Of a stretch of DNA of 64,000 nt, positions 45,438 through 58,349 are shown one piece after another. The stretch is from Gossypium raimondii (lineage: Eukaryota > Streptophyta > Magnoliopsida > Malvales > Malvaceae). The translations under genes were made by a program, and so were the position numbers. How positions within the stretch are numbered: position 1 is the first letter of the stretch; each line of letters opens with the position of its first letter. Under the pieces are notes generated by a model. The model saw only the letters and a program-made list of their open reading frames with translations, had not been told where the DNA came from and did no database searches. The stretch spans positions 46,099,733-46,163,732 of the forward strand of contig NC_068571.1 of the NCBI RefSeq assembly GCF_025698545.1, in the 5' to 3' direction.

Positions 45438-48024
45438 TTTTTATACTTTGCTCAGTAACTTATACAAAGTTTTGGTCTTTCAAGAATGTGTTCATGAATG
45501 GTACCATTTCCAACATTTGGCATTTTCAAAGCATTATTGGTAGGAGAATGTATGTTCAAAACGAAGATGACATTGTTGGGAGAGATAGTCATGAACCTGA
45601 ATATAAATCGAAACGAAAATAAAGAATACCAAAAAAGAGAGGATAAGATTAAAGGTTCAACCTTCATCTATATATAGTAAAAAACAATGTAAAAGTTATT
45701 ACACAAATTTTATTAATGTTTAAGAAGATTTAAGCTGAAACATGAATACAACCTAAATTAGGGTAAAATTAAAAAAAAAACCCTTTTATCCGATATCCAA
45801 AATAATCCTACAATATATGTCATGTTCATTTTCCGGTACAAAATGCTTTTATATAAATGTAGATGAAGATAAATAAATTGGGGGTATATGTACAAAGCTT
45901 CCTAATTAATCTAATTATGTTGGGTGAAACATGAGTAATTAGAATGTTCTAAGATGGTGTAGGGAATTGATATTGCAATCTTCTGTGAATTAGAGCTCGA
46001 GTTTGCCTCCATAATCTTTGAGCCTCCAATTCGTCGTTGGCTAAGGCTGAGCAATTGCACTCATTGCAATCTGCAAAGTATTTCCCACTTAACCCTTGTG
46101 CTTGTGGGCTCAATGCGACATAGCAGCTAGTTGATGCACCCTGCATTTGAAATTTTGTTTTGCAATATTAGCACTAATGCTTGCCCCTACTCTATAGTTT
46201 AACATTATTCTAAAAATGCAGAGAATTCGTATTAGTAATTGTTTCTGTATTGGAGTTTTTTTTTTTATTCCTTTACAATTGTTTTCACATTGAGGTTTGA
46301 AATTTTTAAGGAAATATTATGGACAAAAGAAATTTAGTCATTAATGTGAAAACAATTGTCCTGACTTAAACCAAAACTAAATTTAAACCCTAATGTGAGA
46401 ATAATTACTAAATCCAAACATATATTAGCCCAAATCAAAATTGTGGATAAAGGCGAGATTTTGAGGATTACTATCATTCACAAAATTAAAATAAATTTAT
46501 GTCAAACAAAAGAAACAGAGCTAAATTATGTAAAATATTTTAACTTTCCTCAAGGTATTACGAGTTTCAGAAAGGGTGAAGAACAATGGAGGGCAGATTT
46601 AAGAAATTGAGGGGATCCATTTTGTGACCCGTGGATCTAGCAAACTCTAAATTGAATTTTAGTTTACTTAGTATTATTACTATTACAACAATTTTGAAAA
46701 TGTGAGTTAAACTATATTTTATTTATTTATTTTGGGGTTAGCTAATTTCATTATACACTCATTTTAATAACTAAACTTTAGTAAATTTCATTTTGGCCGC
46801 TTAATTTTTTAAAAAAAATGAAAACTTGAGTTTATGAGAAATTGAGTTATTTAGTTGCAAAGATGAAATTGGAGTTTTTTCCTATAACTTAATCCCTATA
46901 AACATTCAAGTTTTTCCTTGTAAAAACTCAAGTTTTCTCTTATTTATTAGAAAAACTAAAATTAATTCTAAAAAGAAAATAAAAGAAATAAAAAATAAAA
47001 ATGATTTTTCGAAGTAAAAACCATGTTGTTCCTGTAAAACACAAGTTTTTATACATAAAACCTACGTTTTCCTTTTACTGAAAAAAATAAAATTAATTCT
47101 TTAAAAATAAAAATATATAAAGGAAATCAAAAGATAAAATGAATGATGAAGATGAAAACGTACTAAAGCTGAGGGGACTAAAATGAAAATGGTTTGCAAC
47201 GGAGATGTACCCATTTACAAATTCTAAAACTTAGGAAAGTTGCTGTGTTGTTTACTGAAATGGCATTTGCGGTTTCTGTTAACCTAAACTGAGACATTCT
47301 CCTAAATTCTTAAAATTAAGCAGGCAGGATGAAGATGTAGACAAAGACAAAGGCATACCTGAGAGGTAGACTTGAGCAACTTTGAAGCAATAAAAAATAG
47401 GGAATCTGCATTCAGATTATACACATTAATTGGCCAGCTGTTAAATTATATTTAATTGTTTTTAACATAGAAAAAGAAAAAAGAAATGCCTGTAATAAAG
47501 CCCTTGTGTGCTCTGATAATTCCAGTCTTTACAATTCCTGGATGCACTGCATTGATGGTTACTTTTGCACTTCTTGCCTGCAAAAATTTTAATGGTTGTT
47601 TGCAGATTAAAACAATAATATTTTTTAAATATATGATAAATGTTAATGAAGAAGAGAAAGTTTCAGACCTTTAGCTGTCTGGCTACTTCTTTGGCATGCA
47701 ATATGTTTGCTAGTTTGGATTGAGCATAAGCACGAGTAGCATTATAACTGCACCGTCATTTCCAACAAATAAGCTGTTTTACTCTTATGTATAGCAGTCC
47801 ATGTTAATTATTACTATTCTTACCTATATTCACGTTAGTTCTTGAACTTGATAATTGTTTACACATTAGAGTTTGAGTTTTTTTTAATCCAAATTAGTCT
47901 TTGAACTTAACAATTGTTCTTTGTTGGGGCTAGTTTTTTTTTGTCTAAGTTAATTAATCATGTTTCTTTGAAAATTCTAAAATTTAGGCCCTAACATGGG
48001 AATAATTACCAAGTTCAAGAACTA
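45438..48024. repeat. 2.6-kb tandem duplication, copy 2 (proximal)
   Basis: The copy joined to exons 1-4 of the SDR gene. It ends at ACTA (48024), after which unique sequence (ATTTAGAC...) continues. Confidence 0.92.
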
Positions 48025-50843
48025 ATTTAGACAAAAAAAAGTGCAAACTCCAATATGGGAACAATTATCTCGTTCAAGTCTCAATATGGGAAAAATTGCC
48101 TAATTCAATGACTAATTTGGGCCAAAAGAAAGTTCAAACCCTAATATGGAAACAATTAGCTAGTTCACACTCCAATGTGGGAACAATTGTCAAACTAAGG
48201 GATTAACTTGAACAAAAAGAAGTTCAGACCTTAATATGAGAACAATTGGCTAGTTCAGACACCAATGTGGAAACAATTGCCAAATTTAAGGGTTAGCTTG
48301 AACAAAAAAAATCAAGTCTCAATGTAGGAGTAGTTGTCAAGTTTAGACCCCAATATAGGAATAATTGCCTAATTTAAGTCCCAACATGAGAAGAATTATC
48401 AAATTCAAAGATTAATCTAGATAAAAAAAAGGTTCAACTTAAGTTTAGGTGATTTAACCTATTTTTCTATATATAGCATTATAGGGGTATGTATAAAAGA
48501 GAGATAAGTGTTGGTTAGGAGAGTGAAATAATTACTTGTTGGGGTTGAGCATTTGGGTGAAGCTGAAACATTCCCTTTTGACCCAGCTGTGAATTACTGA
48601 AGACAGGTTTATGATTCTTCCTTGGATGCCTGTTTCCTCTGCTGTTTCTACCATCTTTTCTATTAACATTTCTGTCATCAAATAATGTCCTGCCAACACA
48701 ACAAAAAATACATACATGATTTGATGGAACTCTCGCTGTTGTTCTAAACAACAAGATGGTTAAGTTTTCTATCAGTCCCTGTATTATGCATAAGTTATAA
48801 ATTTAAGCCTTTACTTTAATTTAATTATTTTCAGTCCTTGTACATTTAAAATTTTAATCCTGATCAAATGTTAGCTATTAAATTCATTGAGTTTAATTAT
48901 GCTATTTTTAAAATTTGATGCAACAAATATATTATTACATGTGTAATGTCATATCACTATAATTTTCACATAAGAAAAACACATCAATATATCAAATGAC
49001 TGTCGTTTGCATAAAGGGTAAAGTTTAGAAATTAGAAAAATATAGCAACTAAGAATAGTCCGGTTGAAGAACATGGACTAAATCTATAACTTTACGGATA
49101 ATACAAAAATAATAGCATAATTTAACTAAACAAATTTACTTATTACCGTTTGATCATGACTAAAATGACCAATCCAAAGAATATAGAGACTAAAATTGAC
49201 TAATTCCAAAATGTAAAATTTAAAATTAATTAAATTAAAACTAGGAATTACCTCTCATTCCATGCCATGCATGAGCTTTAGATTATTATTATATTTTCTC
49301 AACTACAGCATTAATAAAACAATTTCTCACGATCTCAAATATTATTAAAAAAGAGCAATAATGGGAAATATTTATATAAAGTGCAATCACAACATTTGAT
49401 ACATGTTTTTTAAAAAAAATAATAATAGTGAGAAAGAAAATCATAAACTAGACAAAATGGACCAAATCAGATGAATTTGGGGGTGAGGCTTGAAATTTTA
49501 GTTTTGAAGAATTGTGTTAGGTAGGTCCACAGGAAAAAGTTGACTTTACTCTTGAGTAAATATTTATAATTAAAGTTAAAATAAATTAATATTTTATTAT
49601 TAAAATTTTAATTTAAGTCAAATTGGATCAAATACAATCTAGATTTTTTTAAAATTTTTACTCAAATTTATTCGGATCCAACCTGGTTGATACATTAAAT
49701 TTATTTTATTATTTAAAATAATAAAATATTTTATACTAATATTATTCTATCTTTATATAATTAATTATATATAAGAGCGTTTAATCTTACAAATAAACTT
49801 AAGAGATTATCCCATGTTCTATTTTTAAATTAGTTTTTATTTTTCAAATATACTAACAGCCATGCATCATCCTACTAAACTTTCAATTAATAAGATAATT
49901 TTAGTAAAAGCTTCATCAACGTTCTTGTATTAGGAGTTAATTTTCAACGGAAAAATCGATTTACTTTTTGATCTAATGTGATATTTTTTGTGTAGAGAGA
50001 ACAACTTTTCCTCCAAATTATGGTAATGAACAAAAAGGAGTGTGCATGTACCCAAGTAATTTGTTGCAAATGTCATCTCAATTTTGTCCTCAGAGAACTC
50101 CAAATTCTGAGAGAATATCCCAGCATTGTTTCTGCAAAATTTGATGTTAATATTTTTCATCATTCTATATTTTGTTTTGAGAAAAGAAGAAAAAAGAAAA
50201 TGTAAATGGTGGATTTAATGTATGAGAACCTACATGAGGATGTTAAGGGGTAATCCAAGAGCCAAGAACTGAGTACAAAATCTCTTGACAGAAGCCAATG
50301 AACTAAGATCAATCTCAAACAACATAATTTCAACATTTGGATTCTCATTTTCAATCCCTTCCTTCAATTCAGCTGCCTTCTTTATATCTCTCGCTGGTAT
50401 CACCACTCTCACTCCTCTCTTAGCCAATACCCTTGCTGTCTCTGCTCCAATACCAGACGTCGCTCCTTCAAAAATTGGTACAATGGATTTAAAAAAAAAT
50501 TAATATTAAAAAAAAAAAAAAAGGAATCCCTATTAAGCTAGTACCAATATACTATCTGTAGATGAGACAAAACCATATCCTTGTACAAACAAAAACAACT
50601 ACTTGTTTAAGATATACATATATATACATATGTGCTTCAGGTTTATCCTGTAGAAATCTCAAATATTCTCTCGGAATCCGGGGGAAAAAAAGAAAAAGTT
50701 GATAACGGAGACTTACCGGTGATAATGGCAGTTAGACGGTGAAGAGGGGAAGAAGAATTGTCTGCAACTTGTTGAGCAGTAGTTTTTGAACCATAACCAC
50801 TAGGGCCTGCAATGCCTGCTAAGTACCTAAGTGTATCTTTCAT
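45949..50843 (-). CDS. Short-chain dehydrogenase/reductase, TIC32-like
   Basis: Eight exons in minus-strand order: 50843-50717, 50465-50234, 50131-50052, 48689-48536, 47747-47669, 47577-47490, 47405-47359, 46140-45949; 332 residues. It is a Rossmann-fold NAD(P)(H) oxidoreductase with the cofactor motif TGATSGIG (42-49), NNAG (121-124), catalytic Ser in NLSS (176-177), and YAQSK (Y205, K209). The C-terminus SGKYFADCNECNCS and ALIHRRL are typical of the plant group annotated TIC32-like or WWOX-like; the substrate is unknown and plastid location is not shown. Intron 6 has a GC donor (ACAG before GCATTT); the other six introns are GT-AG. The ATG at 50843 was chosen over the in-frame ATG at 50924 because a TATA box sits at 50952-50959, leaving almost no leader for the latter. 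The upstream start would add a hydrophobic 27-residue leader. Confidence 0.92.
48025..48430. repeat. Degenerate minisatellite in SDR intron 4
   Basis: About ten imperfect units of 30-50 bases built on 'ccaatatgggaacaattgcc' plus 'taattcaa' spacers. Related phrases recur at 43680-43830 and 45250-45430 (and in copy 2), so the motif is dispersed within this gene's introns. Confidence 0.65.
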
Positions 50844-50951
50844 GACGGTGGAGCAGCTTAAGCTTAGAATCTCAAAGAAACAAGGGAGTAGTATGGCTAG
50901 AAGCAAGAAATATATACTACACATTGTAGGAGTACCATATAAAAAAGAAAC

Positions 50952-50959
50952 CCTTTATA
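50952..50959 (-). promoter_or_regulatory. TATA box of the SDR gene
   Basis: TATAAAGG on the minus strand, 109 bases upstream of the chosen ATG; a second TATA-like TTTATATGG lies at about 50937-50945. Either puts transcription start near 50910-50928. Confidence 0.5.
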
Positions 50960-51139
50960 CTAGTGTGGCCTCAAGTCCAATTAAACTATGCTGAATTTTG
51001 CTGATATTATCATTGGAATGATTGGTTTTTGTTCAAGTTTGAGGGTAGAGAGCACCTAGGATTTGGTGGTCCATTCAGTAGCTGATCTTTTTAGAAACGG
51101 GTACTGTAATTGGGAAAGAAAAAACCCACTATTATCTGG

Positions 51140-51435
51140 GTAAAATTACCATGTATGTCCCTGCATTAGAAGTTATATTGCATTTTTGTCCCATTAAAAA
51201 AAATGAGCAAATTAACTCTATTAAAGAGAAAACTAGTCTTTTCTATTAAAAATTCCATCTATTTCTACTATTAAAAATTAACGTAGATATTAATGTCACA
51301 CGTACTTCTTGTTGATGTAATTAATGAAAATTTTAACAGAAAAGACCGTTACTCTTTGATCTAACGTACAGAGATTAATTTATCCATTTTTTAGTATACA
51401 TAATCAATTGTCTCTCCGTCCTTCATGGGTGGGGG
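51140..51435. repeat. Foldback MITE copy, same family as 30333
   Basis: 'aaaaatgagcaaattaactc' on the left mirrors 'gagattaatttatccatttt' on the right, with 'attccatctatttctactat' and 'gaaaattttaacagaaaaga' as inverted partners. About 700 bp or less upstream of the SDR start codon. Confidence 0.6.
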
Positions 51436-53359
51436 TTGGATTTTGCTGATTACAAAAGCAAGTGACATTTTTAAGTAAACTTTGCTTTGTAGAGGTGTAA
51501 CAATCTAGTGAAAGTAGCAAAATTTGACCTTTTTTCTTTTTCCCTTTCTATTGAAATCTTTGGATATCTGACAAGATTTGCAATTTGCCTATTAAGTTAG
51601 GATATCATGGATTTTGTGGTAAAGGAATATATTTTTGTATTCGAATATGATTAAATAATTGAAAATCTTGAGATTATTATAATAGTGCATGTAATTAGTG
51701 AGGCATAGAAAAAGTGATGGAAAACAAAAAAAAAAAAAGGAAAAAGGGATGACTGGAAAACCAATGAAACCATCTATAGAACTTCCATTGAATAAAATTC
51801 CCCCGGCCACTTTATTTTTTAATAAAATATTATCGTTATAAAAACAATCATCAACAATAAGAATATAAAGACACGATATATAGCATAAACTATAAATAAG
51901 ATATTACAAATTGATGCACAAATATTGTATCTATAGAATAATTCTAAAATAAGAGAAAAATAAATTGATAGCGATTGCAATACTGGAAGAGTTTAGAAAT
52001 AAATAAGAGATATCAAATGGCTGAAAATTACATTCTAGCCTTGCTTTCATCCGACCAAACTAATGATGAAATCTGGTCAATCAAGAAACCACTACTAAGA
52101 GCTCTAAGAAACCTGCCGCATTAGTGATGCACAAAGGGTTCTGTCTTAGATGGTCTATCTTTCTCATCATCTCGGATTTTAATTTTATGAACACCATTAT
52201 TGTGTTTTATCATGATAAGACTTTTCGAAAACAGTTCCAATATACTGTCTTGGCACCTTTAATTTGGAAATTCTTATATATACGCCAGAGCATGAATAAA
52301 GAGGGTTTAACAACTAAAATTATCACTACTTTAAGAGAAAACAAAGTGAAAAAAAAAAAAAACAATAGAGTAAATTGAAATTTGAAAGAATAGAAAAAAA
52401 AAAAGAGCATACTATTGAAGAAGTTGTAACTAGTAAACAATCCGAAGATCTTTGTTGTTAGCAAAGTTAAAACCTAATTTGAAAACATCGAGTGGTTTTG
52501 ATTTTTCTCTTAAAGAAAAAAAAAATAACAATGCTCAGTTTTGTAAATGCTGCATTTCCTTCCAATCAATTTTCATAAGTTCTGATCATATCTGGTTTTT
52601 TTTTCACAGAATACCTAAAATTATCCATAGCCTTTCCCTAATTTTGAAATAAGAAGATAATGCACTTCAACGCACTCGAAGCCACATTCTCTTACATTGA
52701 TAATAATACCCATACCAATCGAGTTAAGCCTTAATCGACAGTATTAATTTAATTAAATAATTTTAGTAATATTCATAATAGTCCACATAGAATTAATTCA
52801 ATAAAAAAAAAAGTAGGAATTAGTTTACTTTGGCCCAAAGAAATAGAAAAGGGGAATAATGTAGCATGTTTTCCACTAAGGGGAAGAAGTTGGTATATCT
52901 ATGATTTCAAGGTTGAAAGATTAAAAGTTAAAACGGTGTTTTTGATTGGCATGGCCAAAGTTAGTGTGGTGTTGATTGGATTGGTTAAAAGTTTTTGCCC
53001 TCAATTTTCAGCTGAACACAGATGCAGCACGATTGGTTTGCATGTTATTCACACGTGCACACCTCTTTCATAATAAGTAGCAATAATCTTGACCCATTTG
53101 CAATTTCAGACCAAATCCATTGCGTTTATTTCTTTTTTGCAATATCAGGCGACATGATCATGCGGCATCAAATATCAATTCAAATCCCATATACGCCAAC
53201 ACAATTAACATATTTTGTTATACCATTCCACAAGCATTTTCGTACCTTTTTCTTATATATTGTTTACCTATTGTCACTGTCGAAGATACTGCATTGACAA
53301 GATATCTATCATCCCTCAACTTTTAACATTGCATTATGATCGATCGGTAAAAGTATCAT
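51436..53359. other. Gene-free spacer
   Basis: AT-rich with A- and T-tracts (e.g. 51725-51740, 52350-52362). Short ORFs show low-complexity Phe/Lys-rich sequence and no family signature. Confidence 0.5.
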
Positions 53360-53690
53360 AGGGGAGTCGAATTTCATTTTGCACCCTCTACGTAAAAATG
53401 GGCAAACTAGTCCCTATATGTTAAATCAAAGAGTAAAGTAGTCATTCTGTTGAAAATTTCATCCATTTTTAATGTTAAAAACTGATCTATGTACATAGAA
53501 TGAGGTACACCTTGCACACCACATGTAATTGTCTAGTTATTTTGTTAGCCACGTTAGTTTTTAACAGTAAAAATAGATGTAATTTTTAACAGAAATAACC
53601 AGTTTGTTCTTTAATTTAATATGTAATTACTAATTTGTCTATTTTTTAATAAAATGGGCAAAATGTAATTCGACTCCTAGTACATGCTTT
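53360..53690. repeat. Foldback MITE copy
   Basis: Left 'gggagtcgaatttcattttg' and right (reverse complement 'ctaggagtcgaattacattt') are inverted. The internal 'ttaaatcaaagagtaaagta' and 'cagtttgttctttaatttaa' also pair. Same family as 30333. Confidence 0.65.
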
Positions 53691-54213
53691 CATGTTACTT
53701 TTACCCATTACGGTCCTACGTGGTTATGTCATTGCCTTCACTAAGAGACAATGAGATGACTTGTTTACCAATACAATGCTTTCACATGGTATCTCAATCC
53801 TCCATATACCCCCCTATTTCTCTATTACGACTTTCTGTCTACTTGGGTGAACCGACACCACATCTCCATCCATCTCCCTCTTTTGTTGAAATGGCATCGC
53901 AATAGACATTTACATATTTATTTGATATATAATATTTTAAATGTGAAAATAATTTTTTTTTTCTTCTTCTTTAGTTTGAAACCGTGGCAATCACGTCTTC
54001 TTTTGGAGGACAATGGGCAAAAATTTTCTATCCTTCACTTTAAGAAATGATGGGCAATGCTGGGGAGTTGATGGAGTAAAAGAGAGCAATGAAGTTGACT
54101 CCTCAACGATGGTGGTTGTGAAATGGCAAACCAAAGGGTCCCAATGGTTTCCCAACATGAATACATCTATCATCACATTGCCACTCGTTTGAGAAGCACT
54201 TATCTTTGTAGCT
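53691..54213. other. Balanced-composition segment next to the possible small gene
   Basis: No family recognised. If 54405-54214 is a gene, part of this is its 3'UTR. Minus-strand ORF 54176-53991 has no signature. Confidence 0.35.
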
Positions 54214-54405
54214 TCACATGCCCTTCTTTCCCATCATTCTTCCACACATGTTATGCCCAAAGCCATCAGCTTTAAAGGGGGTCAATGGATCGCTGTAGCA
54301 GGCAGACAAAATTAAAGTTTGATTGGGGGCTATGCTATTTTTGTACTGCTCCTCTCTGCCTATTTTACACGCTTGATGCAACAATTTTATAGGCAATCTT
54401 GCCAT
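54214..54405 (-). CDS. Possible small protein, 63 residues, unrecognised
   Basis: An open frame from ATG 54405 (context AATCATGGCA, a good plant start) to TGA. It begins MARLPIKLLHQACKIG and ends GHNMCGRMMGKKGM: mixed composition with Cys, His, Pro and Gly, unlike the Phe/Lys/Asn-rich chance ORFs nearby. A TATA-like TTTATAATAGG on the minus strand near 54513-54523 would give a leader of about 80 nt. The surrounding 53690-54430 is less AT-rich than its neighbours and free of recognised repeats. No domain recognised; it could be a small gene, a long non-coding RNA or a gene relic. Confidence 0.3.
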   Translation of the reverse strand: MARLPIKLLHQACKIGREEQYKNSIAPNQTLILSACYSDPLTPFKADGFGHNMCGRMMGKKGM

Positions 54406-54619
54406 GATTCGAACATTAGATGTGTAGCAAGTAATGGTTTCTTTTCCTTTCTTCTCTTTTCAAATGATTATTTCGTTTTCGTATCCACATAATTTTACAG
54501 GGATCGTAATGCCTATTATAAAAGCTGACCCCAAATGCACGTAAGGCTTGAATTATAAACTTTGGTTAATTTTGTCGTGAGACAATTAAGAAAAGAAATC
54601 GATAAATGCATAGGGAGAT

Positions 54620-54925
54620 CTTCGGGTCATATTTTGTCTCTTTGCTTAAGAAACGAGTAAACTAATTTCTGTACATTAAATTAAAGAGCAAATTGATTAT
54701 TTGTGTTAAAACTTCCATCCATTTTTATTGTTAAAATTTGATGTAGTTACATATATATGGGTACTTTTTATTGACGTACAAGACTAGTTTTATAATAGAA
54801 ATGAATGAAATTTTAACAAAAGGGACCCATTTGCTCTTTGATGTAATGCACAGTGACTAAATTATCATTTTTTGAATAGAAAAAATAAAATATAATTTAA
54901 CTCTTAATATAAAGACCTCTATAAT
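54620..54925. repeat. Foldback MITE copy
   Basis: 'attaaattaaagagcaaatt' (left) and 'gacccatttgctctttgatg' (right) are inverted partners; the ends are worn. Same family as 30333. Confidence 0.6.
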
Positions 54926-56489
54926 GCTTGACAAATGTGTGAGAATTAATTAAATCTTTTTAACATATACCGTAATTGGTATCACATTTATTTTAATTTT
55001 CAAAGTTAATATTATTTCATGTCTCAATTCATTACACTAGTATGCTTTGGTGTGTTTGCATATATTTTTGTGTCATGCATTCATGGAGTGTTCATTTTAT
55101 TTTCCATATCATTTTCGTGCTTGTGTTATTTTTCATATGTTTGGAGTGTTATATAAATTTATAACACATTAATAATTTCTTTTACATATATTTTGACATG
55201 CTCACATATGTGTCATATTCATATTATTTTATATACTTTATTTATGTTCATGTTGTGTCTCAATTAATTTAATAATTTTCATAATTTCACATAGTAATCC
55301 CATTTACTGAAATATATATATATATATTACATCCAAAATTAATTATTTTTCTAAAGTGAAGCGAGGGTATCTTCTAATAGATTTAATTTAAAATAAATAA
55401 AATCATAAAATGTGATGAAATATTTCATCACTAAAAAATATAATTATAGAGAATGAAAAAGGTTTATGTTTTCGTATGCTATATATGTATATAAATACAT
55501 GTAGATATTATATAAAATGATCTCATCCAAATCAGTTGCCTGAACTAAAAAGGAGTTTGTCCAACTCATAACTGAAGGATCACCATGCTTAAATGAGACT
55601 ACTTCAAAAAAATAGTAGACAATATTTGAGGAAATCTTTTAAAACTCTAGGTGTCTAGTCAGTTTAGAACTCTTGTTATTTCAAAGAGTTTTTATATTTA
55701 ATTAGAGAGATATACTGTAAATAAAACTCCTTAATTATGGTTGGTTAGGATAGTTTAATTAGAGTTTTCTGATATTTACAAAGTTTATTTAAGAGATTAA
55801 ATATTTATTTACTTAGAGATTTAATTATATAGGACTTGTAAAATTGAATTTTCAATTGGTCTTTAGGAATTTATATTTTTTTTTGAACTTTGGCAAATAC
55901 TTGGATTGGCCGACCATTGAAAACATGGATATTTGAGCTTAATAAAATTTGGCCATTATTCTTTCTTTTTGAGGTTGAATGGTTCACCTTGTTAATTTTT
56001 TTGTTATCTTTGTTTTTAGGTACACGTTATCTAAGGGTGGCATAGGGTGTTGCTCGATTATCGTTGTTTCTAGTTACAACTTTATTAGAGATGGTATTGT
56101 AAGATAGACTATCCGAATATCATTGTTTCTAGTAACAAGTTAATAAGAGGTGACATAGACTAAATTATCTTATTGTTTTAACACAAACATATTTTTTTCA
56201 ATTTGCTAAACTTGGAGATTTGAGGTTTTCTCGAATCATGGGTTCTGCATCATCTAAGTCTACATTTTTTATGGAAGTAGGAAAGTTCCCTGTTTTTATG
56301 GTTTCTATAGGGCTATTGAGGTGAACCTAGAAAAAATTCACACAATATTGAATATGAATTATCATAAGAATACTAAGGAAATGCATCGCTTAACTGAAAA
56401 GGTTGTAACATTGATAGATTTGTATCAGAGCCAGCATACAAGTGCTTGCCATTTTTCAAAGTTTTATGATCCTTAACTTGTTATTAATT
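54926..56489. other. Gene-free AT-rich spacer
   Basis: Includes a (TA)n tract at 55314-55327. 56030-56150 has a duplicated phrase ('attatcgttgtttctagtta' / 'aatatcattgtttctagtaa'). Probably retrotransposon relics; nothing firm. Confidence 0.4.
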
Positions 56490-56885
56490 GAATGATGATC
56501 GTCAAAAAGCATTTGAAACAATTGAATGTGTACCTGAGTTTTCTTCATTACTAGCATCACCGCTATTAGGAGACTAATTGAAAGTTTATTAGGTCACATT
56601 AGAGGAGGCAATAGCAACTGTAATCAAGGAAGATGAAGGTTGCCAATTGTGGTCTACTATGTGAATAGAGCTGTAGAGAATGATGAGCTCAATTACATTG
56701 GATTGGAAAAGATAGAATTCACATTGGATGTAGCTACCAGGATGCTTCGACAATACTTTCAAGCACGTGCTATTTTAATTTTATCATATCAACTCCTTAA
56801 ATAGATTTTTAATAAAGTTGATACTTCAAGAAGAATGTGCTAATGGAGTACCAAATGTTGTGAATTTGGCCTAGAATTCTATTTT
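56490..56885 (+). pseudogene. Decayed Ty3/gypsy RT-RNase H fragment
   Basis: Across several frames it reads KAFETIECV, then LEEAIATVIKEDEG, then VVYYVNRAVENDELNYIGLE and VATRMLRQYFQARAILILS followed by a stop. This is the usual order of the gypsy RT end and RNase H domain (YYVSKAL...E..Y..LEK...A...A..RLR.YFQAH). Frameshifts near 56560-56650 and stops show it is dead. The rest of the element is unrecognisable. Confidence 0.8.
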
Positions 56886-58349
56886 CTGAAAAAAAAAAAG
56901 CATAGTTTTTGGTTATATATAGAGAGAATTAGCTTTCCCATTGAAAGTTAAGAAAAATTTTCATTTTGTGTTCTTGCTTTGATTTGTTTAAACTATTTAA
57001 GTTTGAAAATGTCATTCGGTTGAAAAGATTGACTTAGACTACCTCATAAAAAGCACATGTATAATTTCGGTTAAGAGTTTATTGCTATAAATATCACGAG
57101 ACTTTATTAAAAAAAAAAAAACTTCCATTGTGCCCAAAAACCTTGTTTATTTACGTAAAACAAGTTTATTTGGGAGTTAATGATTCTTCTCTTGTTTACG
57201 GGCGAATCCTTGGCTCAAATGTTTCATAATCATCCAAGTCCATAAATTAATTAGGTATGTATTTAATTTTGTTGTCATTCTTCTCTTTCAAATTATTTAT
57301 CTCATTTGTTTTTGTTTTTATTCATAAAATTTTCTTTTTTGTTTTGTTTGTCACGTGGGTTTTTACGGCATGATTTGTTTGGCCAAATTTTCATTTTACT
57401 CTCTTCTCAATTTGATCCTTTAGTCTCATTCAAAAACCCTAGAATTTCCACGTCAGTTGATCTTTCATCAGTTTCCATCTTGTATGACTGTAAGTGGAGG
57501 AACAGCTCCTTCATCTTAATTTCAAGAAAATGAAAGAACCAATAAATGTTTAGTTAATGAAGAACAATATAAAGTTCAGTTGGATTATGCTGATCTGATC
57601 CGTAGTTAATCTACAAATGACCACTTTCCATCTTTCTCTCATCCCATCCATCTCCGGTACCTTTAATTTGTCCCTCACCGGCATGCTTTGTATGACCAGA
57701 TGTTAATTGAGAAATTTTAAAAAATAAAATATTATAATTTGTCCACATTTAATATTATTTTATAAGAGCTTAAAAAGTTAAATTAACGATTCAATCATCT
57801 CTATAAAAGAAATTAACAAGGTTAAAATTTAAGAGAATGTTTAAATGTTTGAGTTTTAAATTCTAAAGTTATATTAATTAGGTTATTATATTACTAAAAT
57901 TATTAATTTAACTTTCTAAACTTATTTAAGTAGTAATGCAGAGGAAAAGTTTTGTTTTTGTAAAAGGAAAATTTTAATTCAAATGTAAATTTTTTATTAG
58001 TTGATATACTATTTAACAGTTGAACTACTAATTTTAATAACAAAAAAAAAAACCTAACTGATATAACACGATAGTGTAATGATGCAAGAAGGGATACTAA
58101 ATTTAAACATTTCCTAATAATATAGAGAAATGGTAGGTTGATTTTGAATGGACACATCACATGGAAAAATGGGTTGACTTGTTGATCCCTCACTTGCCTA
58201 AATTATTAGCTCAATCAAATCAGCAACAACTTCACCAAATTAGTGTAAATGACTGATTTGAAACCTTAAGCAAATTCCTTTACTAAGCCGCACCTAACTA
58301 ATTAAATTCTCCTCTTCTATTTTTTCTTTAATTACAAAAGGGGATAAAG
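56886..58349. other. Gene-free spacer
   Basis: No recognised gene. The 57306-57533 ORF is Phe/Ser-rich and looks like chance coding in a T-rich strand. Confidence 0.45.

Noticed and set aside
45949..46146. ATG of the last SDR exon as an independent small gene
   Set aside because: It is the C-terminal exon, preceded by an acceptor and in phase with exon 7.
57306..57533. 75-residue Phe-rich ORF
   Set aside because: T-rich strand, no start context, no conserved motif.
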